From assembly GCF_009734445.1 (NCBI RefSeq), contig NZ_CP046457.1:558001-622000 (forward strand): a stretch of 64,000 bases of DNA, read 5' to 3'. This DNA comes from Candidatus Syntrophocurvum alkaliphilum. GTDB lineage: Bacteria; Bacillota; Syntrophomonadia; Syntrophomonadales; Syntrophomonadaceae. Shown here one piece after another: positions 7,799 through 17,353 of this stretch (position 1 is its first letter; the number at the start of each line of letters is the position of its first letter). A program made the translations under genes and the position numbers. The notes beneath the pieces were generated by a model, which searched no databases, was not told where the DNA came from, and was given only the letters and a program-made list of their open reading frames with translations.

Positions 7799-9101
7799 TG
7801 TAATAGGTGGGGGCTTAGCTGGTTCTGAAGCAGCTTATGCTATAGCTAATTGTGGTGTTAAAGTAAAATTATGGGAAATGAGACCAAACAATAATACACC
7901 AGTTCATCAAACGTCAAACCTTGCAGAATTAGTATGCAGTAATTCATTAAAATCAGAGTTAATAGATACATCACAAGGATTATTAAAAAAAGAGATGAGT
8001 ATTTTAGGTTCTCTACTACTAAAATGTGCTGAATCCACAAAAGTTCCGGCTGGATCTGCATTAGCTGTGGATAGAGAGCTGTTTTCCAAAGAAGTTACAA
8101 AAACCTTGGAAGCAACTCCAAATATAGAAATTATTAGGGATGAAGTAACAGAATTAGATCATAACCAAATTAATTTAATTTGTACAGGACCTTTAACTTC
8201 AAAGACATTGCACGAAAGTTTGCAAAAATTAACTGGAGAGGAAAATCTATATTTTTTTGATGCAGTTGCACCTAGTATAACAGCCGAAAGCTTGGATAAA
8301 ACTAAAGTATTTAAAGCTTCGCGCTATAATAAAGGTACAGCTGACTATTATAATTGTCCATTTACAGAGGAAGAGTACAATGATTTTTATCAAAATTTAA
8401 TTAAATCAGATATAAAGCAAGGACACTCAGTTGATAAGAAACTTTATTTTAGCGGTTGCATGCCTATAGAAGTAATTGCTCATGGAGGCATAGATTCACT
8501 TAGATATGGCCCACTCCGCCCTGTTGGCTTAATAGATCCTAGAACTGGCCAACAACCTTATGCGGTATTGCAGCTTAGACAAGAGGATAGAGATGGCAAC
8601 ATTTATGGATTAGTAGGTTTCCAAACCCGTTTAAAGTGGGGAGAACAAGATAAGGTTTTTCGTTTAATTCCGGGTTTAGAGCAAGCTGAATTTATTCGTT
8701 ATGGTGTAATGCATAGGAACACATTTATTAATAGCCCTAAGCTATTACTACCTACATTACAATTAAAACAAAATGAGAATATATTTTTTGCAGGACAAAT
8801 TACTGGTGTCGAAGGTTATATGGAATCAGCTGTTACCGGAATAATAGCAGGTATTAATGCAGTAAGATATATAAAAAAAATGCCCCTAATGTATCCTAAT
8901 AGATTTACTATGACAGGTGCCTTAATAGACTTTATAACTACATCTGAATCCAAAGATTTTCAACCTATTAATGCTAACTTTGGATTAATTCCTCCATTAG
9001 AAGAACGTATTAAAAACAAAAAAGAAAGATACAAACAATATTCAAATAGAGCGATAAAGGCAACTAAGAAATTTTCAGAATTGTTTCTGAGTAACTTGTA
9101 A
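7785..9101 (+). CDS. trmFO: Methylenetetrahydrofolate-tRNA-(uracil-5-)-methyltransferase TrmFO
   Basis: FAD-dependent enzyme that makes 5-methyluridine at position 54 of tRNA using methylenetetrahydrofolate. The 438-residue protein begins with the dinucleotide-binding motif INVIGGGLAGSEAA. It contains the conserved TSNLAELVCSNSLKSE block at about residues 43-58 and the FAD-binding C-terminal FFAGQITGVEGYMESAV. The start is TTG inside the end of topA, giving a 14-base overlap that suggests translational coupling. Part of the dprA-topA-trmFO-xerC-hslVU-codY run. Confidence 0.97.
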   Translation: MQQINVIGGGLAGSEAAYAIANCGVKVKLWEMRPNNNTPVHQTSNLAELVCSNSLKSELIDTSQGLLKKEMSILGSLLLKCAESTKVPAGSALAVDRELFSKEVTKTLEATPNIEIIRDEVTELDHNQINLICTGPLTSKTLHESLQKLTGEENLYFFDAVAPSITAESLDKTKVFKASRYNKGTADYYNCPFTEEEYNDFYQNLIKSDIKQGHSVDKKLYFSGCMPIEVIAHGGIDSLRYGPLRPVGLIDPRTGQQPYAVLQLRQEDRDGNIYGLVGFQTRLKWGEQDKVFRLIPGLEQAEFIRYGVMHRNTFINSPKLLLPTLQLKQNENIFFAGQITGVEGYMESAVTGIIAGINAVRYIKKMPLMYPNRFTMTGALIDFITTSESKDFQPINANFGLIPPLEERIKNKKERYKQYSNRAIKATKKFSELFLSNL

Positions 9102-9161
9102 AAAAAGGTATATTATGTTAGCATTTTTTTAGCAAAGAACTTCGGAGGTACATATAAGGGG

Positions 9162-10076
9162 ATGCTGCTATTTGAGCATATAGAAAGTTTCTTTAACCAC
9201 CTTAAAATTGAAAAAAATGCTTCAGAGTTTACTATAATTAGTTACAAAACTGATATTGAACAGTTTTTTTCTTTTTTATCACAAAAATATGGCATACCTA
9301 AAGAGGATATAACAACTGATCATATTGTACATAAGTCTGCAAGAGAATACCTTATATTAATGCAGAATAAACAAATGAGTAGAGCGACTATAGCGAGAAA
9401 ACTTGCAACAATAAGATCTTTTGTGAAGTTTTTATGTCGTGAAAATGTGTTAGCCAATAATCCCATAGCGACACTAAGCACTCCTAAACAAGAAAAAAAA
9501 CTTCCACGTTTTATATATCCGACTGAAATATCTCTTCTTATAGAAGCTCCTAACATAAACAAATCAACAGGTATAAGAGATAAAGCAATTTTAGAAACAT
9601 TATATGCAGCTGGATTAAGAGTATCAGAACTAGTTAATTTAAACTTAATTGACATAGATATTAATGAAGAATTTATTAAGGTTAGTGGTAAAGGAAAAAA
9701 AGAACGTATCATACCATTCGGAACGCAAGCTAAAAAAAGTTTAATAGAATATATTCGCACAAGCAGAAATATTTTATTAAGTAAAAATGATAAAAATACA
9801 GATGCAGTATTTTTGAATAGGTATGGAAATAGACTGTCAAGCAGAAGTGTTAGAAATATAATAAATAAATATGTAGAACAAGTAGCAATTAATCAAAAAA
9901 TTAGTCCACATACTATAAGACATTCTTTTGCTACTCATCTTTTAAATAATGGAGCAGATTTAAGATCGGTTCAAGAACTACTTGGTCATGTGAAACTTTC
10001 TACGACTCAAATCTATACTCATGTTACCAAAGATAATATTAAAAATATTTATGAAGAAACACATCCTAGGAGGTAA
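9162..10076 (+). CDS. xerC: Tyrosine recombinase XerC (CodV)
   Basis: Site-specific recombinase that, with XerD, resolves chromosome dimers at dif. The 304-residue protein has an N-terminal SAM-like core-binding domain (about 1-90) and a C-terminal catalytic domain with all conserved residues: Arg153 in GLRVSEL, Lys177, His250 and Arg253 in SPHTIRHSF, His276 in LLGHVKLS and Tyr285 in IYTHVTK. Start ATG is preceded by GGAGGT thirteen bases away and a closer AAGGGG. The position between trmFO and hslV is that of codV in Bacillus. It is chromosomal housekeeping, not a sign of a mobile element. Confidence 0.95.
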   Translation: MLLFEHIESFFNHLKIEKNASEFTIISYKTDIEQFFSFLSQKYGIPKEDITTDHIVHKSAREYLILMQNKQMSRATIARKLATIRSFVKFLCRENVLANNPIATLSTPKQEKKLPRFIYPTEISLLIEAPNINKSTGIRDKAILETLYAAGLRVSELVNLNLIDIDINEEFIKVSGKGKKERIIPFGTQAKKSLIEYIRTSRNILLSKNDKNTDAVFLNRYGNRLSSRSVRNIINKYVEQVAINQKISPHTIRHSFATHLLNNGADLRSVQELLGHVKLSTTQIYTHVTKDNIKNIYEETHPRR

Positions 10077-10079
10077 ATA

Positions 10080-10613
10080 ATGTTTCATGCCACAACTATA
10101 GTAGCAGTAAAAAAACAAAATAAATCTGCTATAGCAGGTGATGGTCAAGTTACTTTTGGACAAAATATAGTAATGAAACAAAATGCTACTAAAATTCGTA
10201 AGCTTTACGATGGTAAAGTACTTGCTGGGTTTGCTGGCTCAGTTGCTGATGCGTTTACTTTATTCGAAAAATTTGAGGATAAGCTAAAACAAGCTGGAGG
10301 TAATTTAACTAAAGCATCTGTTGAAATAGCTAAAGAGTGGCGGACAGATAGGGTTTTAAGAAAATTAGAGGCTTTATTAATTGTTATGAATACAGAAAAA
10401 ATGTTTATTATTTCTGGTAATGGTGAAATAATAGAACCGGATGAAGGTGTTACAGCTATTGGTTCAGGAGGTCCATATGCATTAGCAGCAGCTAAGGCAT
10501 TACATGAATATTCTGATTTAGATGCTAAAGAAATTGCTTACAATTCCTTAAGTATTGCAGCAAATATATGTGTCTATACAAATAATAATATTACAGTTGA
10601 AGTATTAGAATAA
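10080..10613 (+). CDS. hslV: ATP-dependent protease subunit HslV (ClpQ)
   Basis: Proteolytic chamber of the HslUV (ClpYQ) protease. The 177-residue protein reads [12 protein letters not shown] at its start. The catalytic N-terminal threonine of the mature enzyme is Thr5 or Thr6 of a short propeptide; by alignment with the Bacillus form, which also begins with a short HATT leader, it is probably Thr5. Conserved [13 protein letters not shown] and [16 protein letters not shown] are present. It starts three bases after xerC with an AGGAGG site. The partner hslU begins only 217 bases later, which is wider than the usual tight hslV-hslU spacing. Confidence 0.96.
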   Translation: MFHATTIVAVKKQNKSAIAGDGQVTFGQNIVMKQNATKIRKLYDGKVLAGFAGSVADAFTLFEKFEDKLKQAGGNLTKASVEIAKEWRTDRVLRKLEALLIVMNTEKMFIISGNGEIIEPDEGVTAIGSGGPYALAAAKALHEYSDLDAKEIAYNSLSIAANICVYTNNNITVEVLE

Positions 10614-10754
10614 GAAAATATTTTATTTAATATACCCTTCATAATATAGTCAAATTTAACATAGAAAAATAACCATATATTATAAGTGTACAAATAAAGC
10701 TTAATTTTAGCTATGAATCTCTATCTATATGTAGATGATTATATAGCCCTACCT

Positions 10755-10781
10755 ACGCAGTGAATAAAATTTTTACTGCGT
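10755..10781 (+). repeat. Inverted repeat in the hslV-hslU gap
   Basis: ACGCAGT and ACTGCGT form a perfect seven-base stem, extendable by a G-T and two A-T pairs, around an AT-rich loop. It is followed by TTTATAATATACG rather than a T-run, so it is not a standard terminator. The 217-base gap holds no open frame; upstream of the hairpin is a second small palindrome, ATCTATATGTAGAT. Confidence 0.5.
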
Positions 10782-10830
10782 TTATAATATACGTTTAAAA
10801 TACAATAAGTAATTTTAAGGAGGAAATGCC

Positions 10831-12231
10831 TTGTACAAACTTACTCCTAGAGAAATTGTTGAAAAACTAGATAAATACATTATTGGTCAAAAAGATGCCA
10901 AAAAAGCAGTTGCCATAGCCTTAAGAAATAGATACAGAAGAAAAAAATTACCTAATGAGGTTAGTGAAGAAATTTACCCAAAAAATATAATAATGATAGG
11001 TTCTACAGGTATAGGAAAAACAGAAATTGCCCGACGTTTAGCTAAACTAGTAAAAGCACCATTTATAAAAATTGAAGCTACAAAGTTTACTGAAGTAGGT
11101 TATGTGGGTCGTGATGTTGATTCTATGATAAGGGATCTCTTAGAGACATCAATAAGTATTGTTAAACAAGAAAAAATGGAAGTTGTAGAAGATAAGGGGA
11201 GAAAACTTGCGGAGGAGAGAATAGTAGATTACATATTACCTTTACCAGAAAAGAAAAGTAATACTCCTAAAAATCCTTTTGAAATGTTACTGGGTCAAAA
11301 TAACGAAACAAATCAATATGATGAAGAATATAAAAATAAGATAAAAGATATAGAGGAAAGAAGAGAAATAGTCCGACAGCAACTAAAAAGATATGAGCTA
11401 GAAGATGAAATCATTGAAATTGAAGTTGAAGAAAAAAACACTTCTTTTATGGAGGTTATTTCTGGATCAGGAATTGAAGAAATGGGAGTAAACATGCAAG
11501 ATATGTTTGGTGGATTACTCCCTAAAAATAAGAAAAAAAGAAAAGTTACAGTTGCGGAAGCTAGAAATATTTTAACATATGAAGAAGCCCAAAATTTAAT
11601 AGATATGGATGAGGTTCATAGAGAAGCTATAAAAAGAGTAGAGGAAGATGGGATAGTATTTCTGGATGAAATTGATAAGATAGCAGTACAAGATAGTCCA
11701 CATGGTCCCGATGTTTCTCGGGGTGGAGTGCAAAGGGATATACTTCCTATAGTTGAGGGTTCAACTGTAACTACCAAATATGGTCTTGTTAGAACAGATC
11801 ATATATTATTTATAGCTGCTGGAGCTTTTCATGTTAATAAACCTTCTGATCTTATACCAGAACTCCAAGGAAGGTTTCCTATTCGAGTAGAATTAGTAAG
11901 TTTAAATAAAGAAGACTTAAAACGAGTTCTAACAGAACCTAATAATTCATTAATTAAACAATATATAGCACTAATATCTACAGAAAAGGTGGAAATAAAA
12001 TTTTCAGATGAAGCAATTGATTATATAGCTGAAATTGCACATGAGGTTAATCTTAAAACTGAAAATATTGGTGCAAGAAGGCTTCATACTATAATGGAAA
12101 AAGTTTTAGAGGATTTACTTTTTGAGTCTTCGGATATGAGTGGCCAAAGCATATCTATCAATAAAGACTATGTTAAAATTCGATTACAAAAGATTATTGA
12201 AGACGATGATTTAAGCAGATATATCTTGTAG
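10831..12231 (+). CDS. hslU: ATPase subunit HslU (ClpY) of the HslUV protease
   Basis: AAA+ unfoldase that feeds HslV. Its 466 residues match the family length. Walker A is GSTGIGKT (residues 57-64, with Ser where most have Pro), the pore loop is in [10 protein letters not shown], Walker B is [11 protein letters not shown], and the sensor/arginine region includes GRFPIRVEL and NIGARRLHT. The segment [13 protein letters not shown] has Gly in place of the usual Glu. The inserted I domain spans roughly residues 105-245. The TTG start lies seven bases from AAGGAGGAA. codY follows after 12 bases. Confidence 0.95.
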   Translation: MYKLTPREIVEKLDKYIIGQKDAKKAVAIALRNRYRRKKLPNEVSEEIYPKNIIMIGSTGIGKTEIARRLAKLVKAPFIKIEATKFTEVGYVGRDVDSMIRDLLETSISIVKQEKMEVVEDKGRKLAEERIVDYILPLPEKKSNTPKNPFEMLLGQNNETNQYDEEYKNKIKDIEERREIVRQQLKRYELEDEIIEIEVEEKNTSFMEVISGSGIEEMGVNMQDMFGGLLPKNKKKRKVTVAEARNILTYEEAQNLIDMDEVHREAIKRVEEDGIVFLDEIDKIAVQDSPHGPDVSRGGVQRDILPIVEGSTVTTKYGLVRTDHILFIAAGAFHVNKPSDLIPELQGRFPIRVELVSLNKEDLKRVLTEPNNSLIKQYIALISTEKVEIKFSDEAIDYIAEIAHEVNLKTENIGARRLHTIMEKVLEDLLFESSDMSGQSISINKDYVKIRLQKIIEDDDLSRYIL

Positions 12232-12243
12232 GAGGTCATATAT

Positions 12244-13028
12244 TTGAATAATGGAATTTTAAAAAAGTCTAGAGCCATAAATAAAATACTGCAAAAAATA
12301 GCTGGAAATCCAGTTGATTTTTTTGAAATGGCATCTGTTTTATCAATGAATTTAGAATGTGGTGTTTTTATTGTAGGAAGAAGAGGTCAAATAATAGGAT
12401 ATGCTTTTAATGCAAGTGATGGGTGTACAGATATTGATAATTTAATAAGCCATGCAGAACGATTTCCCGAGAGTTTTAATCAAGATTTGATTTATATTCA
12501 GGAAACTAAAACCAATGTTGTTCTAGACGAGGGAAGAAAATGTATTTTTAATGTTTCCGATGATTCTTCTTGTATGTGTTCCTCCCGTATATGGTCAATA
12601 GTGCCTGTTTTTGGAGGAGCAAGAAGAATAGGTACACTGATTATAACTAGAGCAACCCAAAACTTTAGTGATGAAGATATTGTATTAGCTGAATATGGTG
12701 CAATTGTTGTAGCAAATGAAGTAATGCGAATGAGAGCAGAGAGAATAGAAGAAGATGCACGTAAGAAAGCTTCTGTTCAAATTGCTATTGCTACCTTATC
12801 ATATTCGGAGAAGGAAGCGATTGATCATATTTTAGCTGAGCTTGATGGTAATGAAGGCTTATTAGTTGCAAGTAGAATAGCCGATAAAGTGGAATTACTA
12901 GATCTGTTATAGTAAGTGCTCTTAGAAAATTTGAAAGTGCGGGTGTTATAGAGTCCCGATCATTAGGAATGAAGGGCACATATATAAAGGTACTTAATGA
13001 CTATTTATTTGAAGAACTAAAGAAATAA
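12244..13028 (+). pseudogene. codY: Global regulator CodY, frameshifted in the DNA-binding domain
   Basis: GTP- and branched-chain-amino-acid-responsive repressor. From the TTG at 12244 (after GGAGGT) the frame encodes an N-terminal GAF-type domain and linker, then the C-terminal block EAIDHILAELDGNEGLLVAS. At base 12891 it leaves the family sequence and stops after 222 residues ([11 protein letters not shown] at 12910-12912). Reading one base earlier from 12892 restores the conserved [20 protein letters not shown] and [12 protein letters not shown], ending TAA at 13026-13028. The repaired protein would be about 261 residues, the normal length. The break falls inside the helix-turn-helix and is explained by loss of one G in GTGG(G)A. 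It may be a true mutation or a sequencing error. Confidence 0.9.
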
Positions 13029-13057
13029 TATTTTAATAATACTATATAGTACTTAAG

Positions 13058-13084
13058 AACCAGCTTACAAGGCTGGTTTTTTTT
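13058..13084 (+). terminator. Rho-independent terminator after codY
   Basis: Stem AACCAGC/GCTGGTT, loop TTACAAG, followed by a continuous T-run to 13084. It closes the dprA-to-codY block and isolates it from the flagellar operon. Confidence 0.9.
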
Positions 13085-13098
13085 ATTTTTAGTGTATG

Positions 13099-13137
13099 AA
13101 AAAAATGTAAATTCAATATATTTATCTACATTTTTTT
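13099..13137 (+). repeat. AT-rich inverted repeat upstream of the flagellar operon
   Basis: AAAAAAATGTA and TACATTTTTTT form an 11-base perfect stem with a 17-base loop and end in eight T. It could be a second terminator or a protein-binding palindrome. The surrounding 13029-13494 gap (466 bases) otherwise holds the codY terminator, an apparent ribosome site AAGGGAGG at about 13144 with no reading frame behind it, promoter-like elements and the hairpin at 13404. Confidence 0.55.
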
Positions 13138-13258
13138 TATTCAAGGGAGGATTTTAGGATAAAAACTAGAATTCACAAAATGTAGACCAAATGGAACATA
13201 GAGAAATATAAGGAAAAATATTCCGCATTAATTACTTGCTTTAACTGTCGGATGAATT

Positions 13259-13351
13259 TTGACATATTATGAAATATATTACAAGATATCTGCGAGCTAA
13301 CCTAAGAAAAAAGATTGAAGTCCTAATAATAATGACAATTTATGCTATAAT
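13259..13351 (+). promoter_or_regulatory. Candidate promoters of the fla/che operon
   Basis: Two SigA-like elements are visible. TTGACA at 13259-13264 has a weak -10 (CAAGAT) 17 bases on. TGCTATAAT at 13343-13351 is a perfect extended -10 (TATAAT at 13346-13351) with no good -35 at the right distance. Either would leave a long leader before flgB at 13495. No convincing SigD site (TAAA then GCCGATAT) was found here. Confidence 0.5.
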
Positions 13352-13403
13352 AACTCATGGAAATAAAATACAAGTACCAAAACACAAAAAATGATGGAAA
13401 TAG

Positions 13404-13438
13404 TTCTACTGCAAAAACCCTATTACGAAGCAGTAGAA
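13404..13438 (+). repeat. Hairpin in the flgB leader, related to other intergenic repeats
   Basis: TTCTACTGC and GCAGTAGAA form a perfect nine-base inverted repeat around a 17-base loop. The left arm plus loop (TTCTACTGCAAAAACC then TATTACGAAGCA) recurs almost unchanged after flgE at 24419 and more distantly at the left ends of the repeats at 53386 and 55920. There is no T-run after it, so termination is unlikely. Confidence 0.65.
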
Positions 13439-13494
13439 TCAAAGTTTAGATATAAAAGGACTCTATAGGATGATTAAATGGGACGGTGTTATTT

Positions 13495-13920
13495 ATGTTA
13501 AAACAAGTATTTTCCTCTTCAACACATTCTATTTTGCAAAAATCTATGGATACAGCTAATTTACGTAATGAAGTTATAGCAAATAATATTGCTAATGTTG
13601 ATACTCCTGATTTTAAACGTAGTGAAGTTGTTTTTGAAGACAAATTAAAGGAGCTTTTGTCAACCAAAGCTAATCGAAGTGAACTTCAAACGACCAACCC
13701 TAAACATATTCAATTAGGTGGTAATAACAATAGCATAAAACAAATAGAGCCAACTATTCACCAAGTTGGCGACTATAGCTATAGAAATGATAAAAATAAT
13801 GTTAATATCGATACTGAAATGGCTAAATTAGCCAAGAACAAAATTAATTATGATGCATTAACTCAGAGTATGAGTAATGAAATACGTCTTCTTAGGATAG
13901 CTATAACAGGGAGGGGTTAG
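13495..13920 (+). CDS. flgB: Flagellar basal-body proximal rod protein FlgB
   Basis: Proximal rod subunit. About 141 residues from the ATG at 13495, chosen because GGACGGTG lies seven bases upstream; a GTG at 13486 is inside that site. The N-terminal rod motif NEVIANNIANVDTPDFKR is present, and the C-terminal heptad region INYDALTQSMSNEIRLLRIA matches the coiled-coil end of rod proteins. First gene of the fla/che operon; flgC follows after three bases. Confidence 0.95.
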   Translation: MLKQVFSSSTHSILQKSMDTANLRNEVIANNIANVDTPDFKRSEVVFEDKLKELLSTKANRSELQTTNPKHIQLGGNNNSIKQIEPTIHQVGDYSYRNDKNNVNIDTEMAKLAKNKINYDALTQSMSNEIRLLRIAITGRG

Positions 13921-13923
13921 TGA

Positions 13924-14379
13924 ATGCGGTTTTTAAATAGTATTGATGTTAGTGCTTCTGGCTTAACAGCCCAAAGATTAAGAATGGATACCACTGCAAA
14001 TAACATGGCTAATGTCGAAACTACTAGAGTTAACAATGGTGAAGGACCTTATAGAAGAAAAGTAGTAGTACTAGAGGCACGAGAAAATAATAAACCCCAA
14101 TTTAACAACGTTTTAAAAAATCAAATGAGTAATAATTCTGGTCAAGGAGTTAGGGTGAGTGGAATTAGAGAAGTAGATGATAATGAATCACCATTTAGAA
14201 GGGTACACGATCCTTCTCATCCGGATGCTGATGAGGATGGTTATGTTAATTATCCTAATGTCAATATCGTAGAAGAAATGATAAATATGATATCTTCAAC
14301 CCGTGCTTATGAAGGAAATGCTAAGGTTATAGAAGCAAGTAAAAACATGGCGATGAGGGCTTTAGATATTGGTAGATAG
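13924..14379 (+). CDS. flgC: Flagellar basal-body rod protein FlgC
   Basis: Proximal rod subunit that stacks with FlgB. The 151-residue protein has the N-terminal signature SASGLTAQRLRMDTTANNMA (about residues 11-30) and the C-terminal PNVNIVEEMINMISSTRAYE followed by NAKVIEASKNMAMRALDIGR, the pairing of terminal coiled coils typical of rod/hook proteins. A GGGAGGGG site precedes the ATG. It is tightly packed between flgB and fliE. Confidence 0.96.
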   Translation: MRFLNSIDVSASGLTAQRLRMDTTANNMANVETTRVNNGEGPYRRKVVVLEARENNKPQFNNVLKNQMSNNSGQGVRVSGIREVDDNESPFRRVHDPSHPDADEDGYVNYPNVNIVEEMINMISSTRAYEGNAKVIEASKNMAMRALDIGR

Positions 14380-14390
14380 GAGGATATCTC

Positions 14391-14690
14391 TTGAAGTTAA
14401 ATTTATTAGAAGGTAGTGAAATATTAAAAAATATAGCCCAAAACAATCCAGAAAGCAAAGTTGAAAATAAAGACTCTTTTAGCAAGTATTTTAAAAACGC
14501 ACTAAATGAAGTTGATGAGTTACAAAAGGAAGCATCTTATAGTGCACAAAGGCTTGCTCTTGGAGATGAAAGCTATCTACATAATACTATGATAGCTTAT
14601 GAAAAAGCTAATTTATCCTTACTACTAACAATAGAAATTAGAGATAAATTACTCGAATCTTATCAAGAAATAATGAGAATGCAAATGTAG
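14391..14690 (+). CDS. fliE: Flagellar hook-basal body complex protein FliE
   Basis: Adapter joining the MS ring to the rod. The 99-residue protein has the family block SFSKYFKNALNEVDELQKEA and the ending TIEIRDKLLESYQEIMRMQM. The TTG start lies after AGGAGG. Short length and position between flgC and fliF agree. Confidence 0.95.
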   Translation: MKLNLLEGSEILKNIAQNNPESKVENKDSFSKYFKNALNEVDELQKEASYSAQRLALGDESYLHNTMIAYEKANLSLLLTIEIRDKLLESYQEIMRMQM

Positions 14691-14712
14691 TAGAGTGGGA
14701 GTTTTATAGCAA

Positions 14713-16329
14713 ATGGAGAATTTTGTAACAAGATTAAAGCATTTTGCTTCTAGGGCTAAGGAATTTTGGTCAAACACAACCTTGAACCAAAGGGTGCTCT
14801 TTTGTGGTGCTTTACTGTTAACTGTTATTGTAATAATAGTTTTGTTGACAGGTAGCAGGACAGGTGATTTTGTTACTCTTTATACAGAGCTAGATGATCG
14901 TGATGCTGCTGCAATAACAGAAAAGTTAGAAGAATATAGAGTATCCTACCAATTTGCAGATAACGGTAGGACTATTTTAGTGCCATATAATGAAAAACAC
15001 GAAGCACGTCTAAAACTAGCTAGCGAGGACCTTCCCCGTGGTCCAGTAGGTTTTGAAATTTTTCAGGAAAGCTCATTTGGTGAAACCCAAGAAGATAAAC
15101 GTGTTAAGTATCAAATGGCTTTACAAGGAGAATTAGAAAGAACTATTCAAAGTCTAAATAAAATCAACTCTGCTAGAGTACACCTAGTAATTCCTGAACC
15201 TACATTATTTTCAGATAGAGAAGAGTTTCCAAGTGCCAGTGTTACAGTTAGAGTACGTGATCACAATACCTTAAATAAAAGTGAAGTTAAGGGAATTGTT
15301 AACCTTGTAGCTAATAGTATAGAAAAGCTAGATCCTGAAAATGTAGTTGTAGTTGATCAAAATGCTAATATCTTATCAGATCCACTTGATTCAATGGAAA
15401 GTAGTTCGGATATGTTGAAGGTTCAAGCTGCAATGAAAAGGCAAGTTGAAAGGGAGAAACAACAAGCTATACAAAGCATGCTAGATAAAACGCTTGGACC
15501 TGATAATGCTGTTGTTAGGGTTAATGCAGAACTTAACTTTGATCAACGAGAACAATTAGATGAGAGATACTTTCATGATCCAGATGGAAGGTTTATACGA
15601 AGTGAAGAATTAATAGAGGAGTCGGGTGAACAAACTACTCCTGCTCAACAAGGTATACCAGGTGTTGATGAAAATGTACCTGAATATCTTGAAGAAGAAG
15701 GAGAAAACGGTTATTCATCTTATGAAAGCTCACATACAACTCGAAATTATGAAATTAATAGGACTGAAACAATCACTACTTATTCAGTAGGAGATATAAA
15801 ATATGATTATTTAACAGTTGCTGTATTAGTTAACAATGAAGTTGCTGACCAAGCATTTCTTGGTGCTGACAATCAAGAAAGAGCTGATAGCATAAGAGGA
15901 ATAGTAGCAACAGCAGCAGGCTTAAGAGAAAACAGAGAAAATGAAAATGTATTACTAGATGATAATATTGCAGTTACATTTATGGATTTTTATACTGAGC
16001 CTGAAGAAGATATAGTTGAAGCAACATTTATGGAAGAACTCTTAAGGTCACCATATACCCCATGGTTTATTTTGGGATTAATTATTACTATACTTATTAT
16101 GGTGTGGTTATTAGCTAGACGTAGAAAAGTTGATGACGAAAGCTTAACGGAAACAAATCAGTTTGAGACTGTAGTAGAAGAAGAAATAAATATAGATGAT
16201 ATTATTGATAAAAACTTAACTCCTGAGGAAAAAGAACGTCAAAAAGTTAAGCAAGAGGTAGATAAGATAATTGATCAAGATCCAGATAATGCAGCACAGG
16301 TTATAAAAACTTGGCTTTCAGAGGATTAG
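14713..16329 (+). CDS. fliF: Flagellar M-ring protein FliF
   Basis: Forms the MS ring in the membrane. The 538-residue protein has an N-terminal membrane helix at about 27-47, ring-building motifs with the ASEDLPRGPVGFEIFQ block, a periplasmic segment with an acidic region around residues 300-345, a second membrane helix at about 450-470 (PWFILGLIITILIMVWLLAR) and a cytoplasmic acidic tail that binds FliG. Start ATG follows GAGTGGGAG. Confidence 0.97.
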   Translation: MENFVTRLKHFASRAKEFWSNTTLNQRVLFCGALLLTVIVIIVLLTGSRTGDFVTLYTELDDRDAAAITEKLEEYRVSYQFADNGRTILVPYNEKHEARLKLASEDLPRGPVGFEIFQESSFGETQEDKRVKYQMALQGELERTIQSLNKINSARVHLVIPEPTLFSDREEFPSASVTVRVRDHNTLNKSEVKGIVNLVANSIEKLDPENVVVVDQNANILSDPLDSMESSSDMLKVQAAMKRQVEREKQQAIQSMLDKTLGPDNAVVRVNAELNFDQREQLDERYFHDPDGRFIRSEELIEESGEQTTPAQQGIPGVDENVPEYLEEEGENGYSSYESSHTTRNYEINRTETITTYSVGDIKYDYLTVAVLVNNEVADQAFLGADNQERADSIRGIVATAAGLRENRENENVLLDDNIAVTFMDFYTEPEEDIVEATFMEELLRSPYTPWFILGLIITILIMVWLLARRRKVDDESLTETNQFETVVEEEINIDDIIDKNLTPEEKERQKVKQEVDKIIDQDPDNAAQVIKTWLSED

Positions 16330-16339
16330 AGGTGAAAAA

Positions 16340-17353
16340 ATGGCAACCAAGAAAAAAGGATTAACTGGTAAACAAAAAGCTGCCAATTTTTTAATATTTT
16401 TAGGCCCTGAACGATCAGCACAAGTATTTAAGCATATGACTGAAGAGGAAATAGAACAGCTAACACTTGAAATTGCCAATGTTCGTAAAGTACCAACTGA
16501 AAAAATGGATGACATATATAAAGAGTTTTATGAAATGTGCTTAGCTACCCAATATATTGGTCAGGGCGGTATAAATTATGCTAAAGAAGTATTAGAAATG
16601 GCTTATGGTTCTGAAAAAACTACAGAAATTATAAGCCGAATTTCAGCTTCATTGCAGGTGAGGCCATTTGATTTTATGCGTCAAACTGAACCATCTCAAC
16701 TTCTAAATTTTATTCAATCAGAACATCCTCAAACAATAGCCCTAGTTCTTGCCTATATAGAGCCGGAAAAATCATCAGTTATTTTATCAGCCCTACCTCC
16801 AGAAAGGCAAGCAGAAGTGGCTAAGCGAATAGCTATGATGGATACTACCTCACCGGAGATAATAAAGGAAGTAGAAAGAGTATTAGAAAGAAAGATATCT
16901 TCGATTGAGCCACAGGAATTAACTGATGCTGGTGGTGTAAAATCTGTTGTTGAAATAATTAATAGAGTAGATAGATCGACTGAAAAAATTATTATGGAAT
17001 CTTTAGAAGTTCAAGATCCAGAATTAGCAGAAGAAATTAAAAAATTAATGTTTGTATTTGAAGATATAGTTATGATAGATAATCGTTCAATTCAAAGGGT
17101 ATTACGAGAGGTTGAAACTTCTGATTTAGCCTTAGCACTAAAAGGGGCAAGTAGCGAAGTTACCGAAAAGATTTATGTTAATATGTCTAGCAGAGCATCC
17201 GAAATGCTTAAAGAAGATATTGAGTTTATGGGTCCTGTAAGGTTGAAAGATGTTGAAGAAGCACAACAGCGAATAGTAAATATTATTAGACGGCTTGAGG
17301 AAGCTGGTGAAGTTGTAATTGCACGTGGTGGAGGGGATGAAGTCATTGTCTAA
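16340..17353 (+). CDS. fliG: Flagellar motor switch protein FliG
   Basis: C-ring component that contacts the stator and determines torque. The 337-residue protein starts with KGLTGKQKAANFLIFLGPE and contains the middle-domain EHPQTIALVLAYI motif. The charged C-terminal segment with DLALALKGASSEV and FMGPVRLKDVEEAQQRIV carries the torque residues. An AGAGGTG site precedes the ATG. Its last eight bases overlap fliH. Confidence 0.97.
   Translation: MATKKKGLTGKQKAANFLIFLGPERSAQVFKHMTEEEIEQLTLEIANVRKVPTEKMDDIYKEFYEMCLATQYIGQGGINYAKEVLEMAYGSEKTTEIISRISASLQVRPFDFMRQTEPSQLLNFIQSEHPQTIALVLAYIEPEKSSVILSALPPERQAEVAKRIAMMDTTSPEIIKEVERVLERKISSIEPQELTDAGGVKSVVEIINRVDRSTEKIIMESLEVQDPELAEEIKKLMFVFEDIVMIDNRSIQRVLREVETSDLALALKGASSEVTEKIYVNMSSRASEMLKEDIEFMGPVRLKDVEEAQQRIVNIIRRLEEAGEVVIARGGGDEVIV

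Noticed and set aside
9320-9760. 146-residue open frame on the minus strand inside xerC
   Set aside because: Opposite strand of a clearly conserved gene, no ribosome site, composition typical of antisense shadow frames.
12880-12915. Programmed ribosomal frameshift in codY
   Set aside because: No slippery heptamer or downstream structure at the site; a simple one-base deletion explains it better.
13140-13200. Small gene behind the ribosome-site-like AAGGGAGG
   Set aside because: No start codon at proper spacing leads to an open frame; at most a vestige.
13029-13494. CodY box or SigD promoter before flgB
   Set aside because: Searched by eye for AATTTTCWGAAAATT and for TAAA-N15-GCCGATAT; only poor partial matches were present.
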